From Planobispora rosea (GTDB lineage: Bacteria > Actinomycetota > Actinomycetes > Streptosporangiales > Streptosporangiaceae): 64,000 bases of DNA. Positions 7,296 through 16,972 of the stretch are shown piece by piece. The notes beneath the pieces are model-generated. The model had not been told where the DNA came from. It searched no databases and was given only the letters and a program-made list of their open reading frames with translations. The first letter of the stretch is position 1. Every line of letters begins with the position of its first letter. Both the position numbers and the translations under genes were made by a program. Where the stretch lies: positions 1 to 64,000 of the forward strand of contig NZ_BMQP01000016.1 in assembly GCF_014648175.1 (NCBI RefSeq). The letters are read 5' to 3'.

Positions 7296-7979
7296 ATGCG
7301 ACGCCTTGCCTGCCGACTGCTGGACTCCGGACCGGTCCTGATCCTGGCTGTGATCGCGGGTGCCGGATCGTTCACCCACATCCGCGACACGGCCACCGAA
7401 CACGGGCAATCGGGCTGGATGGCCTGGGCGGTGGCCGTGTGCGTCGACCTCACGTGCGTGATGGCCGCCCGGGAGCGCCAGCGCGACAAGAAGACCGGCC
7501 GCGTCCGCTCCGGCCCGATCTCCTGGCCGACCCTGGTCCTGGTCGCCGGGATCGCCCTGTCTCTCGCGGCCAACCTGGCCCAGGCCGAACCCTCGGTATG
7601 GGGCTGGATCACCGCGGCGACTCCGGCGGGCGCGTTCCTGATCGCCGTCTCCGTGCTGGAACGCCGCGCGACGGCTCCGTACCCGGCCGATCCGGCCCCG
7701 GTCCCATCCGCAGTAACCGTCACCGCCTCCACCGCGCCTGCGCCCTCGACCCCGGTACCTGCCCTCGTCCCGGCCGACGAGACCAGCAAGACCGGGACAG
7801 GTGATCCGGCCGGACCGTCCCCGGCTCTACTCGCCTTCGCCCGGCGCGTGGCCGACGAACACCACGCCAAGCACGGCATGCCCATCCCGCCTGAGGTCTT
7901 CCGCGCCCGGCTCGGGGTGTCCGATCCCCTCGCCGCCGACCTGCTGCGCACCCTGCACACCGTCTCAGAAACCGCCTGA
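7296..7979 (+). CDS. DUF2637/SpdB-like membrane protein
   Basis: A 227-residue protein with AGAAAGGGGG before the ATG. Four hydrophobic segments (about residues 9-22, 42-60, 75-97 and 103-117) precede an Ala/Pro/Thr linker and a short C-terminal helical domain (SPALLAFARRVADEHHAKHG, LGVSDPLAADLLRTLH) that resembles a winged-helix tail. DUF2637 proteins accompany FtsK-type transfer genes in Streptomyces plasmids and are linked to intramycelial spread (Spd). The position directly behind the translocase gene supports that role. Confidence 0.85.
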   Translation: MRRLACRLLDSGPVLILAVIAGAGSFTHIRDTATEHGQSGWMAWAVAVCVDLTCVMAARERQRDKKTGRVRSGPISWPTLVLVAGIALSLAANLAQAEPSVWGWITAATPAGAFLIAVSVLERRATAPYPADPAPVPSAVTVTASTAPAPSTPVPALVPADETSKTGTGDPAGPSPALLAFARRVADEHHAKHGMPIPPEVFRARLGVSDPLAADLLRTLHTVSETA

Positions 7980-7995
7980 CGAGAGGAGAGAACCG

Positions 7996-8343
7996 ATGAC
8001 CGCCACCGACTACCGAGCCGCCGTGATCCAGGGCCTCCAGGGCCTGGCCGCTTTCCTGGAGGCCAACCCCGCCGTTCCCGTCCCCCGGCACGACGTGACG
8101 TTCCTGTACTTCCCCACCCGGGGCACCGACGCCGAGATGATCGCCGAGATCGACCGGATCGCCACGCTCCTGGGCGTCACGCCCGACCCCTCGGACACGG
8201 CCTACGGCCACCACAAGGCGCGCTTGGCCTTCGGCCCGGTCGCCTACGAGGCACTCGCGATCCTGGCCGCCCGACGCGCCCAGCATCAGGCCGACGCCAG
8301 TTACTCCGGCTGCGTCATCCCAGAAGCCGCCGATGCGGCCTGA
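7996..8343 (+). CDS. Hypothetical AICE protein
   Basis: A 115-residue predicted soluble alpha/beta protein after a good GAGAGGAGAG ribosome site. Not recognised. It has an acidic helix in the middle (DAEMIAEIDRIATLLGV) and an Ala-rich amphipathic helix near the end (YEALAILAARRAQHQADA). Found between the SpdB-like and Rep genes and overlapped by the following 53-codon gene, so it belongs to the same operon. Confidence 0.7.
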   Translation: MTATDYRAAVIQGLQGLAAFLEANPAVPVPRHDVTFLYFPTRGTDAEMIAEIDRIATLLGVTPDPSDTAYGHHKARLAFGPVAYEALAILAARRAQHQADASYSGCVIPEAADAA

Positions 8344-8494
8344 CCCGCCCGGCGAGGGGATCTCCTCGCCCGACCCTCAACCACCGCTTCCGCCGGTCGA
8401 ACCCAAGCGCTGGATCTGCTGCCACTGCGGCGGATGCGGCCTCGACTCCTACGCAGAGACCTGTCTGCACTGCGAGGGCCTCGGCTTCTGCTGA
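8333..8494 (+). CDS. 53-residue Cys-rich zinc-ribbon-like protein
   Basis: A short frame, ATG at 8333 to TGA at 8494, overlapping the previous gene by 11 bp. After a Pro-rich N-terminus comes WICCHCGGCGLDSYAETC and then LHCEGLGFC. The paired CxxC and CxxCxGxG-like spacing recalls the DnaJ zinc-finger repeat. Its compact cysteine pattern and placement directly in front of the rep gene argue for a real metal-binding mini-protein, possibly an accessory replication factor. Confidence 0.65.
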   Translation: MRPDPPGEGISSPDPQPPLPPVEPKRWICCHCGGCGLDSYAETCLHCEGLGFC

Positions 8495-8589
8495 GCCTCG
8501 GCGCCCCCGGCCTGGCCGTACATCCGCCAAGACGCCTGCCAGGTCGGGGGCCATCCCTTCACCCCAACGAGCGAAAGGAGGTCTCCATC

Positions 8590-9980
<1,391 letters not shown>

Positions 9981-9981
<1 letters not shown>

Positions 9982-10166
9982 TGAAGACCGATGACATGCT
10001 CACTGTCCCCGAGGTGATGGCCAAGCTCAAGGTCAGCCGGTGGACGGTCTACCAGCTCATCCGCTCCGGTGAACTCGGCTCCGTCCTCGTCGGCGAGCGA
10101 TGCCGCCGCATCCCCGAATCCGCGCTCAGCGACTATGTGACCCGGCTCTGTGAGGAGGCTGTCTGA
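9981..10166 (+). CDS. xis: Excisionase, MerR/HTH_17-type
   Basis: A 61-residue protein consisting of one winged HTH: LTVPEVMAKLKVSRWTVYQL, IRSGELGSVLVGERCRRIPE. This is the standard recombination directionality factor preceding AICE integrases; it bends att DNA and favours excision. Start and stop both overlap their neighbours by a TGATG junction, so rep, xis and int are translationally coupled. Confidence 0.9.
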
Positions 10167-11398
10167 TGAGGAAGCGCGCGAACGGTGAGGGCTCGGTCTT
10201 CCCCTACAAAGACGGCTGGGCGGGCTACGTCTGGGTCACCACGCCGGAGGGCAAGAAGACCCGCAAATGGGCGTACGGCAAGACCCGCGAGGAGACCCAT
10301 GAGAAGTGGCTCAAGCTCCACGAGTTGGCACGCAAGGGGCCGGTCACCACCACGTCACCGAAGCTCGGTGACTATCTGGCCTACTGGCTCAAGAACGTCG
10401 TTGAACCGAACCTCGCGCCCAAGACGGCCGCCAACTATGAGATGTTCTCCCGGCTCTACATCGTGCCCGCTCTCGGATCGAAGCGGCTCGACAAGCTGAC
10501 CGTGCGGGACGTGCAGACCTGGGTGAACAAGGTCCGTTCCTCCTGCCAGTGCTGCGCCCAGGGCAAGGATGCCGCCCGGCCGGAGAAGCACAGCAACCCG
10601 AAGCGTCGTCGGCACTGCTGCGCGGTGGGGAAGTGCTGTACGTCGACGCCTTCGGACTGGACCGTCCACGATGCATACATGACGCTCCGCGCGGCGCTGA
10701 GCAACGCCGTACGGGAGGAGATCCTCTCCCGGAATGTCGCGGCCAACGTCAAGATGTCCGTCCCCCGCAAGCGGAAGGTCAGGCCGTGGTCCGTCGAGGA
10801 GGCGCGGGCCTTCCTGGAGTCGGCCCGGACCCATGAGGACCCGATGTATCCGGTCTACGTCCTGGTCCTCGTCCTGGGCCTGCGCCTCGGTGAGGCCCTC
10901 GGCCTCCGCTGGGAGGACGTCGACCTCGGCAACGCCGAAATGACCATCGGCTGGCAGCTCCAGCGGGTGGCCGGCCAGCTCCTCCACCGGCAGACCAAGA
11001 CGGACGCCTCGGACGCGACGCTGCCCTTCCCGGAGATCGTGACGACGGCGCTCCGTGCCCGTCGACGGGCACACGACGTGGCCAGGGAGGCGGCGGGGGA
11101 CTCGTGGCAGGAGACGGGCCTCGTCTTCACCACCGCGAGCGGGCGGCCGGTGGAGCCGTCGAACTTCCGGCGCAGCTTCGCCAGGGCGTGCGACCGGGCG
11201 GGCGTGCGGAAGGTCAACGTCCACGCGACCCGGAAGACCTGCGCGTCACTCCTCGTCGCCCTCGACGTCCACCCGCGCGTGGCCATGCAGATCCTCCGGC
11301 ACAGTCAGATCTCGGTGACCATGAACATCTACAGCGAGGTCTCATCGGAGGAGACGCGCAAGGCGCTCAAGAAGCTCGGTGACCGGCTGGATTCGTAG
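10166..11398 (+). CDS. int: Tyrosine recombinase integrase with Cys-rich insertion
   Basis: A 410-residue protein. The N-terminal AP2-like arm-binding part (about 1-60) and SAM-like core-binding domain (about 65-200) precede the catalytic domain with Arg240 (GLRLGEALGL), His353-x-x-Arg356 (HATRKTCASLL), His379 (LRHSQIS) and nucleophile Tyr389 (MNIYSEV). An unusual Cys/His-rich loop interrupts the core-binding domain: CQCCAQGKD, then RRRHCCAVGKCC, probably a zinc site. The gene ends 77 bp from the 3' end of tRNA-Ala, its attachment site. Translation is coupled to xis. Confidence 0.95.
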   Translation: MRKRANGEGSVFPYKDGWAGYVWVTTPEGKKTRKWAYGKTREETHEKWLKLHELARKGPVTTTSPKLGDYLAYWLKNVVEPNLAPKTAANYEMFSRLYIVPALGSKRLDKLTVRDVQTWVNKVRSSCQCCAQGKDAARPEKHSNPKRRRHCCAVGKCCTSTPSDWTVHDAYMTLRAALSNAVREEILSRNVAANVKMSVPRKRKVRPWSVEEARAFLESARTHEDPMYPVYVLVLVLGLRLGEALGLRWEDVDLGNAEMTIGWQLQRVAGQLLHRQTKTDASDATLPFPEIVTTALRARRRAHDVAREAAGDSWQETGLVFTTASGRPVEPSNFRRSFARACDRAGVRKVNVHATRKTCASLLVALDVHPRVAMQILRHSQISVTMNIYSEVSSEETRKALKKLGDRLDS

Positions 11399-11431
11399 CC
11401 GTTGCTGTATTCCGCTGCTGTATAAGATCGA

Positions 11432-11466
11432 AAAGGCCACTTCCCGATCATGGGGGGTGGCCTTTG
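11432..11466 (+). terminator. Rho-independent-type terminator after int
   Basis: AAAGGCCAC and GTGGCCTTT form a perfect nine-base-pair stem with a 16-nt loop, closing with TTT. It ends the rep-xis-int operon and lies just before the attachment site. Confidence 0.75.
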
Positions 11467-11474
11467 AGCTGGGG

Positions 11475-11520
11475 TGGAGCCTAGGAGATTCGAACTCCTG
11501 ACATCCTGCTTGCAAAGCAG
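11475..11520. other. Predicted attachment site (tRNA-Ala 3' half)
   Basis: The segment from the anticodon stem to the 3' end of tRNA-Ala, adjacent to int. AICE integrases of this type recombine within such 3' tRNA segments and restore the tRNA on integration. The exact core needs the partner copy, which is not in the window. Confidence 0.55.
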
Positions 11521-11547
11521 GCGCTCTGCCAACTGAGCTAAGGCCCC
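11475..11547 (-). tRNA. tRNA-Ala (anticodon TGC)
   Basis: A 73-nt cloverleaf read on the minus strand. Acceptor GGGGCCT/AGGCTCC includes the G3-U70 pair that marks alanine tRNA. The anticodon stem CCTGC/GCAGG has loop TTTGCAA, and the T-arm loop is TTCGAAT. CCA is not encoded. It serves as the AICE integration target. Confidence 0.97.
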
Positions 11548-11670
11548 GAGACCAAGCCGGTGACCTGCGTAGATGATCAGGTACGGCTTGCTTCAGTCGT
11601 ACACCGTAGCAACAGCCCAGGCGTTCTCGCCACTCGCGGTCGCCTCGTCCGCGTGAAAGCCCCGGTCCGG

Positions 11671-12387
11671 TCAGCGCGTGGAGGTGGCGATCGGGGACTC
11701 CGGCAGGTCGGAACCGAGGACCAGGCCGGGGAAGTCGGCGATGGAGTCCAGGACGTGGGTGGCGCCGCCCTTGATGAGGCGGTCCTTGCTGTGGACCCCG
11801 GTCAGGATGCCGGCCACCACCGAGGCGCCCGCGCGGCGGCCGGAGAGCATGTCGCTCTCCGAGTCTCCGGCGATCGCGACCTGGCGGACGTCCTCGATGC
11901 CCAGGCGCATCACCGCGGTGAGGATCATGTCGGGCATGGGGCGGCCACGACCGGCGTCCTCCGGGGACAGTGCGAGGTCGATCCTGTCGGACCAGCTCAG
12001 GGCCGTCAGCACGCGGCCGAGGGTGGCCCGGCTGAAACCGGTGACGAGGCAGATCTTGATGTCGGCGCCGCGGAGCTTGTCCAGCACCTCGATGGTTCCC
12101 GGCAGGGGGAGGAGGCCGGAACGTTCGATCACGCCCTCGTAGGAACGTTCGAAGGTCAGGTTGGCAGCCTGGGCCTGGGCCTCGTTGTCGGGGAAGATGC
12201 CGCGGAAGATATCGATCTTGGGGCATCCCCGGGACCGGTGCACGTGCACCATGGCGCGCGCGTATGCCCCGGTCCCGGGCACGATTCCCTGCGTGGCGAT
12301 CGCCTCGGCGAACGCCCGCTCGACCATGGCGACGTCACCGATGGTGGTGCCTGCCAGATCCAGACAGGCAAGTTTGATGGGTGTCAT
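11671..12387 (-). CDS. HAD-superfamily phosphonatase-like hydrolase
   Basis: A 238-residue protein. HAD motif I is LACLDLAGTTIGD (catalytic Asp near residue 10), followed by an alpha-helical cap, motif II LVTGFSRAT, a lysine-free phosphonatase-like segment, and motif IV AIAGDSESDMLSGRRAG. The overall pattern matches phosphonatase-like HAD enzymes, which act on phosphonates or small phosphoesters; the substrate is unknown. ATG at 12387 is used; an in-frame ATG at 12411 is possible. Stands alone between tRNA-Ala and the DLW-39 gene. Confidence 0.85.
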   Translation of the reverse strand: MTPIKLACLDLAGTTIGDVAMVERAFAEAIATQGIVPGTGAYARAMVHVHRSRGCPKIDIFRGIFPDNEAQAQAANLTFERSYEGVIERSGLLPLPGTIEVLDKLRGADIKICLVTGFSRATLGRVLTALSWSDRIDLALSPEDAGRGRPMPDMILTAVMRLGIEDVRQVAIAGDSESDMLSGRRAGASVVAGILTGVHSKDRLIKGGATHVLDSIADFPGLVLGSDLPESPIATSTR

Positions 12388-12440
12388 TCCCCCAACCTTG
12401 CTAAGGACCATCAGAGCACCCGAATCGGTAGTCGCGCCGG

Positions 12441-12560
12441 TCAGTTATCGCTGCCGGTCGCCTCAGTCCACAGGTCGAGCTCAGCGCGATCGGCCTGAAC
12501 CTTGCGCCAGACCAGCAGCCCCCCAAGAGCGACGAGCGCCAGAACGAGCAGCTTCTTCAC
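12441..12560 (-). CDS. DLW-39 family mini-protein
   Basis: Thirty-nine codons from a GTG at 12560. The protein is one membrane-inserting helix (KKLLVLALVALGGLLVW) followed by RKVQADRAELDLW, the DLW signature for which this actinobacterial family of exactly 39 residues is named. Its function is unknown. Longer in-frame starts up to 12671 would disturb that length. Normally linked to the gyrA/tRNA-Ala neighbourhood, which helps to anchor this locus. Confidence 0.85.
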   Translation of the reverse strand: MKKLLVLALVALGGLLVWRKVQADRAELDLWTEATGSDN

Positions 12561-12736
12561 GGTGTGACCCCACTTCTTGACGGTCTCACCTGCCGGGGTG
12601 AGACAACGCCCGGTTCCAACGGTTCCCTGCAGCCTAGCAAGGGATCGGCCGATGGCCCGGTATGCGAACAATCCGAGACGAGGGAATCTGTGTTCCCCTC
12701 GTGATTTTCGTCACCCTCCCGACGGCTCGCGCCTAC

Positions 12737-12949
12737 ATGATCACATTCCGCTACGAGTCCGGCCTCGAATCCGTCCTCGCTCTGGAGACAGCCCGTGGAG
12801 AGCACGGGGTGCGGGCGTCACGCGAGGTCCGCACCGCCGAGGTCGGAGTCGGCGAGCCGCGCGCCGAACAGCCGGGCTCCCCCGAGGCCTCCCGGATTCC
12901 ACCGGTGTCCGGCGGATCTGATCAGGATCTTCCGACCAGGTCGGCGTAG
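12737..12949 (+). CDS. Possible 70-residue hypothetical protein
   Basis: An ATG-initiated frame with fairly high third-position GC over its first 50 codons (starting MITFRYESGLESVLALE), no recognisable domain and no Shine-Dalgarno. Its end overlaps the convergent GNAT gene by 28 bp. Otherwise the 361-bp gap between the DLW-39 and GNAT genes holds nothing I can support, so this call is tentative. Confidence 0.25.
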   Translation: MITFRYESGLESVLALETARGEHGVRASREVRTAEVGVGEPRAEQPGSPEASRIPPVSGGSDQDLPTRSA

Positions 12950-13206
12950 CCGGGGTTGAGGTCGATCCAGTGCCTCACGAACGAGCAGCGGGGGACCACC
13001 TTCGCCCCCTCGGCCCGGGCCGCGTCCAGCGCCTCCCGGACGAGCTCACCGCCTATCCCCCGCCCCTCGAACGCGCGGTCCACCTCCGTATGGGTGTAGA
13101 TGATCACCCCGTCCTTCCGGAGGTAGTCGATGTGACCCACGCGGGTGCCGTCCAGCTGCGCCTCGAAGCGGTTCTTCTCCGGCACCGCCGTGACCTTGAC
13201 GGTCAT
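12922..13206 (-). CDS. Small GNAT-family N-acetyltransferase (YjdJ type)
   Basis: A 94-residue single-domain GNAT of the short YjdJ class: RVGHIDYLRKDGVIIYTHTE strands, the acetyl-CoA loop EGRGIGGELVREALDAAR and the C-terminal VPRCSFVRHWIDLNPGY typical of this subgroup. Proteins of this class acetylate unknown small molecules or protein amino groups. GGGGAGCAGG precedes the ATG. Monocistronic. Confidence 0.9.
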   Translation of the reverse strand: MTVKVTAVPEKNRFEAQLDGTRVGHIDYLRKDGVIIYTHTEVDRAFEGRGIGGELVREALDAARAEGAKVVPRCSFVRHWIDLNPGYADLVGRS

Positions 13207-13273
13207 CCTGCTCCCCTTTCGATCCGCTCGCCCGGATCAGCCGCGTGCGCGCGCCGTTCATTCCCGGGCCGTC

Positions 13274-14431
13274 TCAGCCCTCTGGATGCCCCTCCAGCAG
13301 CTCGGCGAACAGGTTCTCCCACATCGGCATCACCCTGTCCGGGGCGTACTCCCGCACGGTCTTCAGCGCCGCGGCGCCCATCCTGGTGCGCAGCGCCCGG
13401 TCGTCCATGAGCCGGCCCATGGCCGCGGCGAACGCCTCGACGTCGCCGGGCGGCACGAGCAGCCCGTCGACCTCGTGGGTCAGTACGTCGGCGGGTCCCG
13501 TCGGGCAGTCGAAGGCCACGACGGGCAACGCGTGGGACATCGCTTCGATCATCACCATGGGCAGTCCCTCGAAGCGGGAGCTGAGGGCGTACAGCGACGC
13601 GTCGGCCAGTTCCTCGCCCAGCTTGCTGCTGCGGCCCGGCAGTGCGATGACGTCGGCCATGCCGTGTTCGTCGATGAGCTCCCGCAGCGTGTTCCTCTTC
13701 TGGCCGGTGCCGTAGATGTCCAGCCGCCAGCCCGGACGGTCCCGTACGGCCTGCGCGAACGCCGGGATGAGCATGTCGAAGCCCTTCTGCGCGACCAGGC
13801 GGCCCGCGGCGACCACACGCCGGTTGTCATGGGTGGAGAGGGGCTGGTCGAGCGTGTTGATCGCGTTGGGGATCCGCACGACAGGTGTCCCGGGCAGCAG
13901 TTCCTGGTAGTCCCGGCGGTCGGTTGCGGTCAGGACGACGACCGCGTCGAGTTTGCCGTAGTGGCGGGCGATCTGCCTGCGGACGGGCTCGGGGTGGGTG
14001 GCCAGGTTCATGTGCTCCTGGGCGACCCGTACGACGGACGCCGGGGTACGGCGGGCGGAGATGAGGTTCAGCGCCGGGCGGGTGGTCACCAGGATTCCGT
14101 CGTCCAGGGAGGAGACGTAGTCGATGACGGCCCGCTCCACACCCTCGGTGAAGTACCCTCCGGCGAACTCCCCCCGGGGGACGATCCGGCCCCGGAGCAG
14201 TCTGCGGATCCGGCGGATGGTCGAGTCCGGCGGCGCTCCTTCTCGCTGGTCCACCAGGGCGGTGAGCCTGACGCGCGGGTCGAGGGGGAAGCGCGGCCGG
14301 TCGCGGCGCCGTACCACGCTGACGATCTCGACGTCGTGCCCCGCCTCGGTCATCGCCCCGGCCTGGTTGATCACCGTGCGGATCGTGCCTCCCATTCCGT
14401 AGGCGTGCAGGAGCATGTAGCGGATCTTCAT
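13274..14431 (-). CDS. GT4-type glycosyltransferase
   Basis: A 385-residue GT-B-fold enzyme. The N-terminal Rossmann half begins MKIRYMLLHAYGMGGTIRT, with the glycine-rich acceptor loop. The C-terminal half carries VVAAGRLVAQKGFDMLIPAF and the EX7E sugar-nucleotide site in SRFEGLPMVMIEAMSHALPVV. No signal peptide, so cytoplasmic. It overlaps the upstream sulfotransferase gene by 4 bp (ATGA), so a glycosylated and sulfated product is plausible. Substrate unknown. Confidence 0.88.
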   Translation of the reverse strand: MKIRYMLLHAYGMGGTIRTVINQAGAMTEAGHDVEIVSVVRRRDRPRFPLDPRVRLTALVDQREGAPPDSTIRRIRRLLRGRIVPRGEFAGGYFTEGVERAVIDYVSSLDDGILVTTRPALNLISARRTPASVVRVAQEHMNLATHPEPVRRQIARHYGKLDAVVVLTATDRRDYQELLPGTPVVRIPNAINTLDQPLSTHDNRRVVAAGRLVAQKGFDMLIPAFAQAVRDRPGWRLDIYGTGQKRNTLRELIDEHGMADVIALPGRSSKLGEELADASLYALSSRFEGLPMVMIEAMSHALPVVAFDCPTGPADVLTHEVDGLLVPPGDVEAFAAAMGRLMDDRALRTRMGAAALKTVREYAPDRVMPMWENLFAELLEGHPEG

Positions 14432-15303
14432 GACGCCGCCAGGTAGCCCCAGGTCCTGCAGATGGGTTTCAGCGTCTCGGGTATCTCGTCCGGCGCGGGG
14501 AGCTCCCGGCCCTGCTGTACGGTGCCCGACCGGATCTTGTCCTTCCAGTCGCCGAGCCCCTTGCTGATGACCGCCTGCTCGCCGTACGAGAGCAGGCCGG
14601 GCTCCCACGGGATGTCCAGGAAGTCGCACAGGCGGCGGGTCTCCGCCTCCGGATGGGCGGTCAGGTCCTCGTAGCGGATGGTCAGCCCGGACAGCGCCGC
14701 GCGGGCCCGCTCGACCGCCTTCATGTAGCGCAGGGCGTCCAGCGCGGCCTCCTCGGGCGTGCGCTTGTCCGGGCTGGCCTCGTGCCAGGAGGTCGCGATG
14801 GAGGCCGGGTGGCGGAGCAGGAAGACGAAGCGGGCGTCGGGCCAGCAGGTGGCGATGCGGCGGAAGGCGAAGGCGTTGGCCGGGGTCTTGTCCACGATGA
14901 AGGACTTGCCGCTGCGGACGAGTTCCCGATGGAGTACCCGGTCCCACAGGAGGTGTTCGAGGTCGGCCTGGTTGTGGCCGAGCGCTTCCATGGCCCTGCG
15001 CGCCAGCGTGGTGCCGAAGCCCACGGTCAGCCGGCGTACGTGCAGCTCGTGCGGGGCGTGCAGCATGGAGTGGGCGCCCAGCATCGCCCGCAGCAGCGTG
15101 GATCCCGACCGGACGGGAGAGAGAATGAAGATCGGCGCCCGTAGCAGCCGGTCGGCCTGCGGGTCCGCGGGCGGCCGGACGAGTTCCTCACTCGCGGTCG
15201 CGGGTGCGGGTGCCCGTCCGTCTTTCACCGGGGTCCCCGCCCGGGTGAGCCGGAATCCGGTGAATTTGACCAGAGCGTCGTTGACTGTCCGCTGCCAGTT
15301 CAT
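14428..15303 (-). CDS. Sulfotransferase family protein
   Basis: A 291-residue PAPS-dependent sulfotransferase: the 5'-phosphosulfate loop IFILSPVRSGSTLLRAML, the 3'-phosphate-binding region FVFLLRHPASIATSWHEA and a RYEDLTAHPE motif near the end of the core. Donor is PAPS; the acceptor is unknown. An upstream GTG at 15339 would add 12 residues. Forms a two-gene operon with the glycosyltransferase (4-bp overlap), suggesting sulfation of a glycan or glycolipid. Confidence 0.88.
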   Translation of the reverse strand: MNWQRTVNDALVKFTGFRLTRAGTPVKDGRAPAPATASEELVRPPADPQADRLLRAPIFILSPVRSGSTLLRAMLGAHSMLHAPHELHVRRLTVGFGTTLARRAMEALGHNQADLEHLLWDRVLHRELVRSGKSFIVDKTPANAFAFRRIATCWPDARFVFLLRHPASIATSWHEASPDKRTPEEAALDALRYMKAVERARAALSGLTIRYEDLTAHPEAETRRLCDFLDIPWEPGLLSYGEQAVISKGLGDWKDKIRSGTVQQGRELPAPDEIPETLKPICRTWGYLAAS

Positions 15304-15451
15304 GCCGAGGCAGGCTACCCAGCTTTCCTGGCAGTTCACTGAAGGTTCATACCAGCCGGCTCACAGGAAACATTCATGTACGGCTTGGCTCAAGAAAGCC
15401 GAGAGTTAACGACCTAAATATGGTGAAAAGGGCGTCATAAATCGAAGAGCA

Positions 15452-16858
15452 TCAGGAAGCCACCGCTTCCCGCGCGGGCTCCGGAGCCCGCAACCCCCGC
15501 ACCCCCGGGGAGAGCAGCGCGGCGAGACACGAGAGCAGTACGATCGCGGCGCAACCGATCAGCGCGGGTTCCGGGCCGACGAGGATCGCGACCGGTCCGG
15601 CCACCAGCAGCCCGATCGGGCCGAACATCAGCGAGCCCAGCGCGTCGTAGGAGCTCACCCGGGACAGGGCCTCGGCCGGGATCTCACGCTGCATGGTGGT
15701 GCTCCACAGGATGCCGAAGATGTCGAAGCAGACGCCCAGCACGGCCGCCCCGATGACGATCATCCAGAGTGGGGCCTTCAGCCCGAGCAGCAGGTACGGC
15801 AGGGCCGACGGGATCAGGACGAGCGTGGCGACCAGGATGGGGCGCCGGGGCCGCAGCCGCAACGCGACGAAGACACCGGCGATCATGCCGACCGCCTCGC
15901 CCGTCAGGATCGCCGTCCAGGCGCCCGCTCCGCCCAGGCTCTCCTTGGCCACCAGCGGACCGAGGACGCCGTGGGCGGCCTGCACGGCCATCACCAGGAC
16001 GGAGAACTGGGCGACGACCACCCAGAGCCACTGCCGGGAGATGAACTCTCGCCAGCCCTCACGCAGGTCGGCCATGACCGAGTGACGCCCCGGCCCGTCC
16101 TCCGGCAGGCCGCTCCGGTCCGCGTCCGGCAGGTCACTCCGGTCCGCGTCCGGCAGGACACCCTGACCCGCATCCGGCAGGTCACTCCGGTCCGCATCCG
16201 GCAGGTCACTCCGGTCCGCATCCGGCAGGACACTCCGGTCCGCGTCCGCCGCGGCGCGCTCCAGCCGGGTGAGGCGCATCATCGCCACGAGGACCGCCGC
16301 CACGGTGAACATGGCTGCGCTGACGGCCAGGGCCCAGCCGCCGCCGATCAGGACCACCGTGGCGCCGCCCGCGACGAGCCCCGTGATGCGCGACATGTTC
16401 TCCCCCAGCCGCAGCAGGCCGTTGGCGGTCTGGAGACGGTCGGCGGGGACGACGTCGGGGATGATGCCGGTCAACGTGGGATAGAGGATCGCCGTCGCGA
16501 TGCCGGCTGCCGCCGCGGCGATCACCAGCGCGGGCAGCGGCGTCCACCCGGTGAGCAGCATCGCGGCGAGGCAGAAGAACGCCACCGCGTTCAGCGCCTC
16601 GCCGCCCATCATCACGCGGTTCCTGGGCAGGCGGTCCGCGATCACCCCGCCGACGAGCATGAAGGCCACGGTGGGAAGCGCCTCGGCGGCGAGCACCACC
16701 GACAACGTCGTGGCCGTCGCCCCGGGCAGCCCGAGGACGCCGAAGGCCAGGGCCACGGGGGCGAAGGAGATTCCCAGCGTCGAGATGGTCCGGGCCGCCA
16801 TCAGCAGGGAGAAGCTCCTGTCGCGGAACATGGCGAGATCACGACGGTAGCTGTGCAC
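15452..16858 (-). CDS. MFS transporter with repeat-expanded central loop
   Basis: A 468-residue major facilitator protein with about twelve membrane helices; the first follows RDRSFSLLMAARTISTLG and the helix 2-3 loop reads GGVIADRLPRNRVMM. The GTG start at 16858 has GAAGGAG seven bases upstream. The cytoplasmic loop between helices 6 and 7 contains six 8-residue units, mostly LPDADRSD, encoded by a 24-bp tandem repeat. The transporter resembles drug or macrolide exporters, but no substrate is evident. Monocistronic. Confidence 0.85.
   Translation of the reverse strand: MHSYRRDLAMFRDRSFSLLMAARTISTLGISFAPVALAFGVLGLPGATATTLSVVLAAEALPTVAFMLVGGVIADRLPRNRVMMGGEALNAVAFFCLAAMLLTGWTPLPALVIAAAAAGIATAILYPTLTGIIPDVVPADRLQTANGLLRLGENMSRITGLVAGGATVVLIGGGWALAVSAAMFTVAAVLVAMMRLTRLERAAADADRSVLPDADRSDLPDADRSDLPDAGQGVLPDADRSDLPDADRSGLPEDGPGRHSVMADLREGWREFISRQWLWVVVAQFSVLVMAVQAAHGVLGPLVAKESLGGAGAWTAILTGEAVGMIAGVFVALRLRPRRPILVATLVLIPSALPYLLLGLKAPLWMIVIGAAVLGVCFDIFGILWSTTMQREIPAEALSRVSSYDALGSLMFGPIGLLVAGPVAILVGPEPALIGCAAIVLLSCLAALLSPGVRGLRAPEPAREAVAS
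16101..16244. repeat. Six in-frame 24-bp tandem repeats in the MFS gene
   Basis: Six head-to-tail 24-bp units (TCCGGCAGGTCACTCCGG then TCCGCG on the plus strand) encode octapeptide repeats in the central loop of the MFS transporter. Units 3 and 6 carry several substitutions, the others are near identical. The multiple of three preserves the frame. Confidence 0.9.
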
Positions 16859-16972
16859 CGGAAGGCTCCTTCGGGGGATCGCGAAGAGCACCATCCTGCC
16901 GGTTTTCCGCCTGTATGTCGCGTCAATAAGCCGCGGTGAGCAGCGTGGAAGCACGGTCAACCGGAGGCGCGG

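Noticed and set aside
12577..12921. Additional plus-strand frame upstream of the GNAT gene
   Set aside because: Overlaps the better-scoring 12737-12949 candidate in another frame and has neither ribosome site nor domain.
15971..16939. Plus-strand frame opposite the MFS gene
   Set aside because: Repeats of RVRQVTPVRI arise from reading the 24-bp coding repeat antisense.
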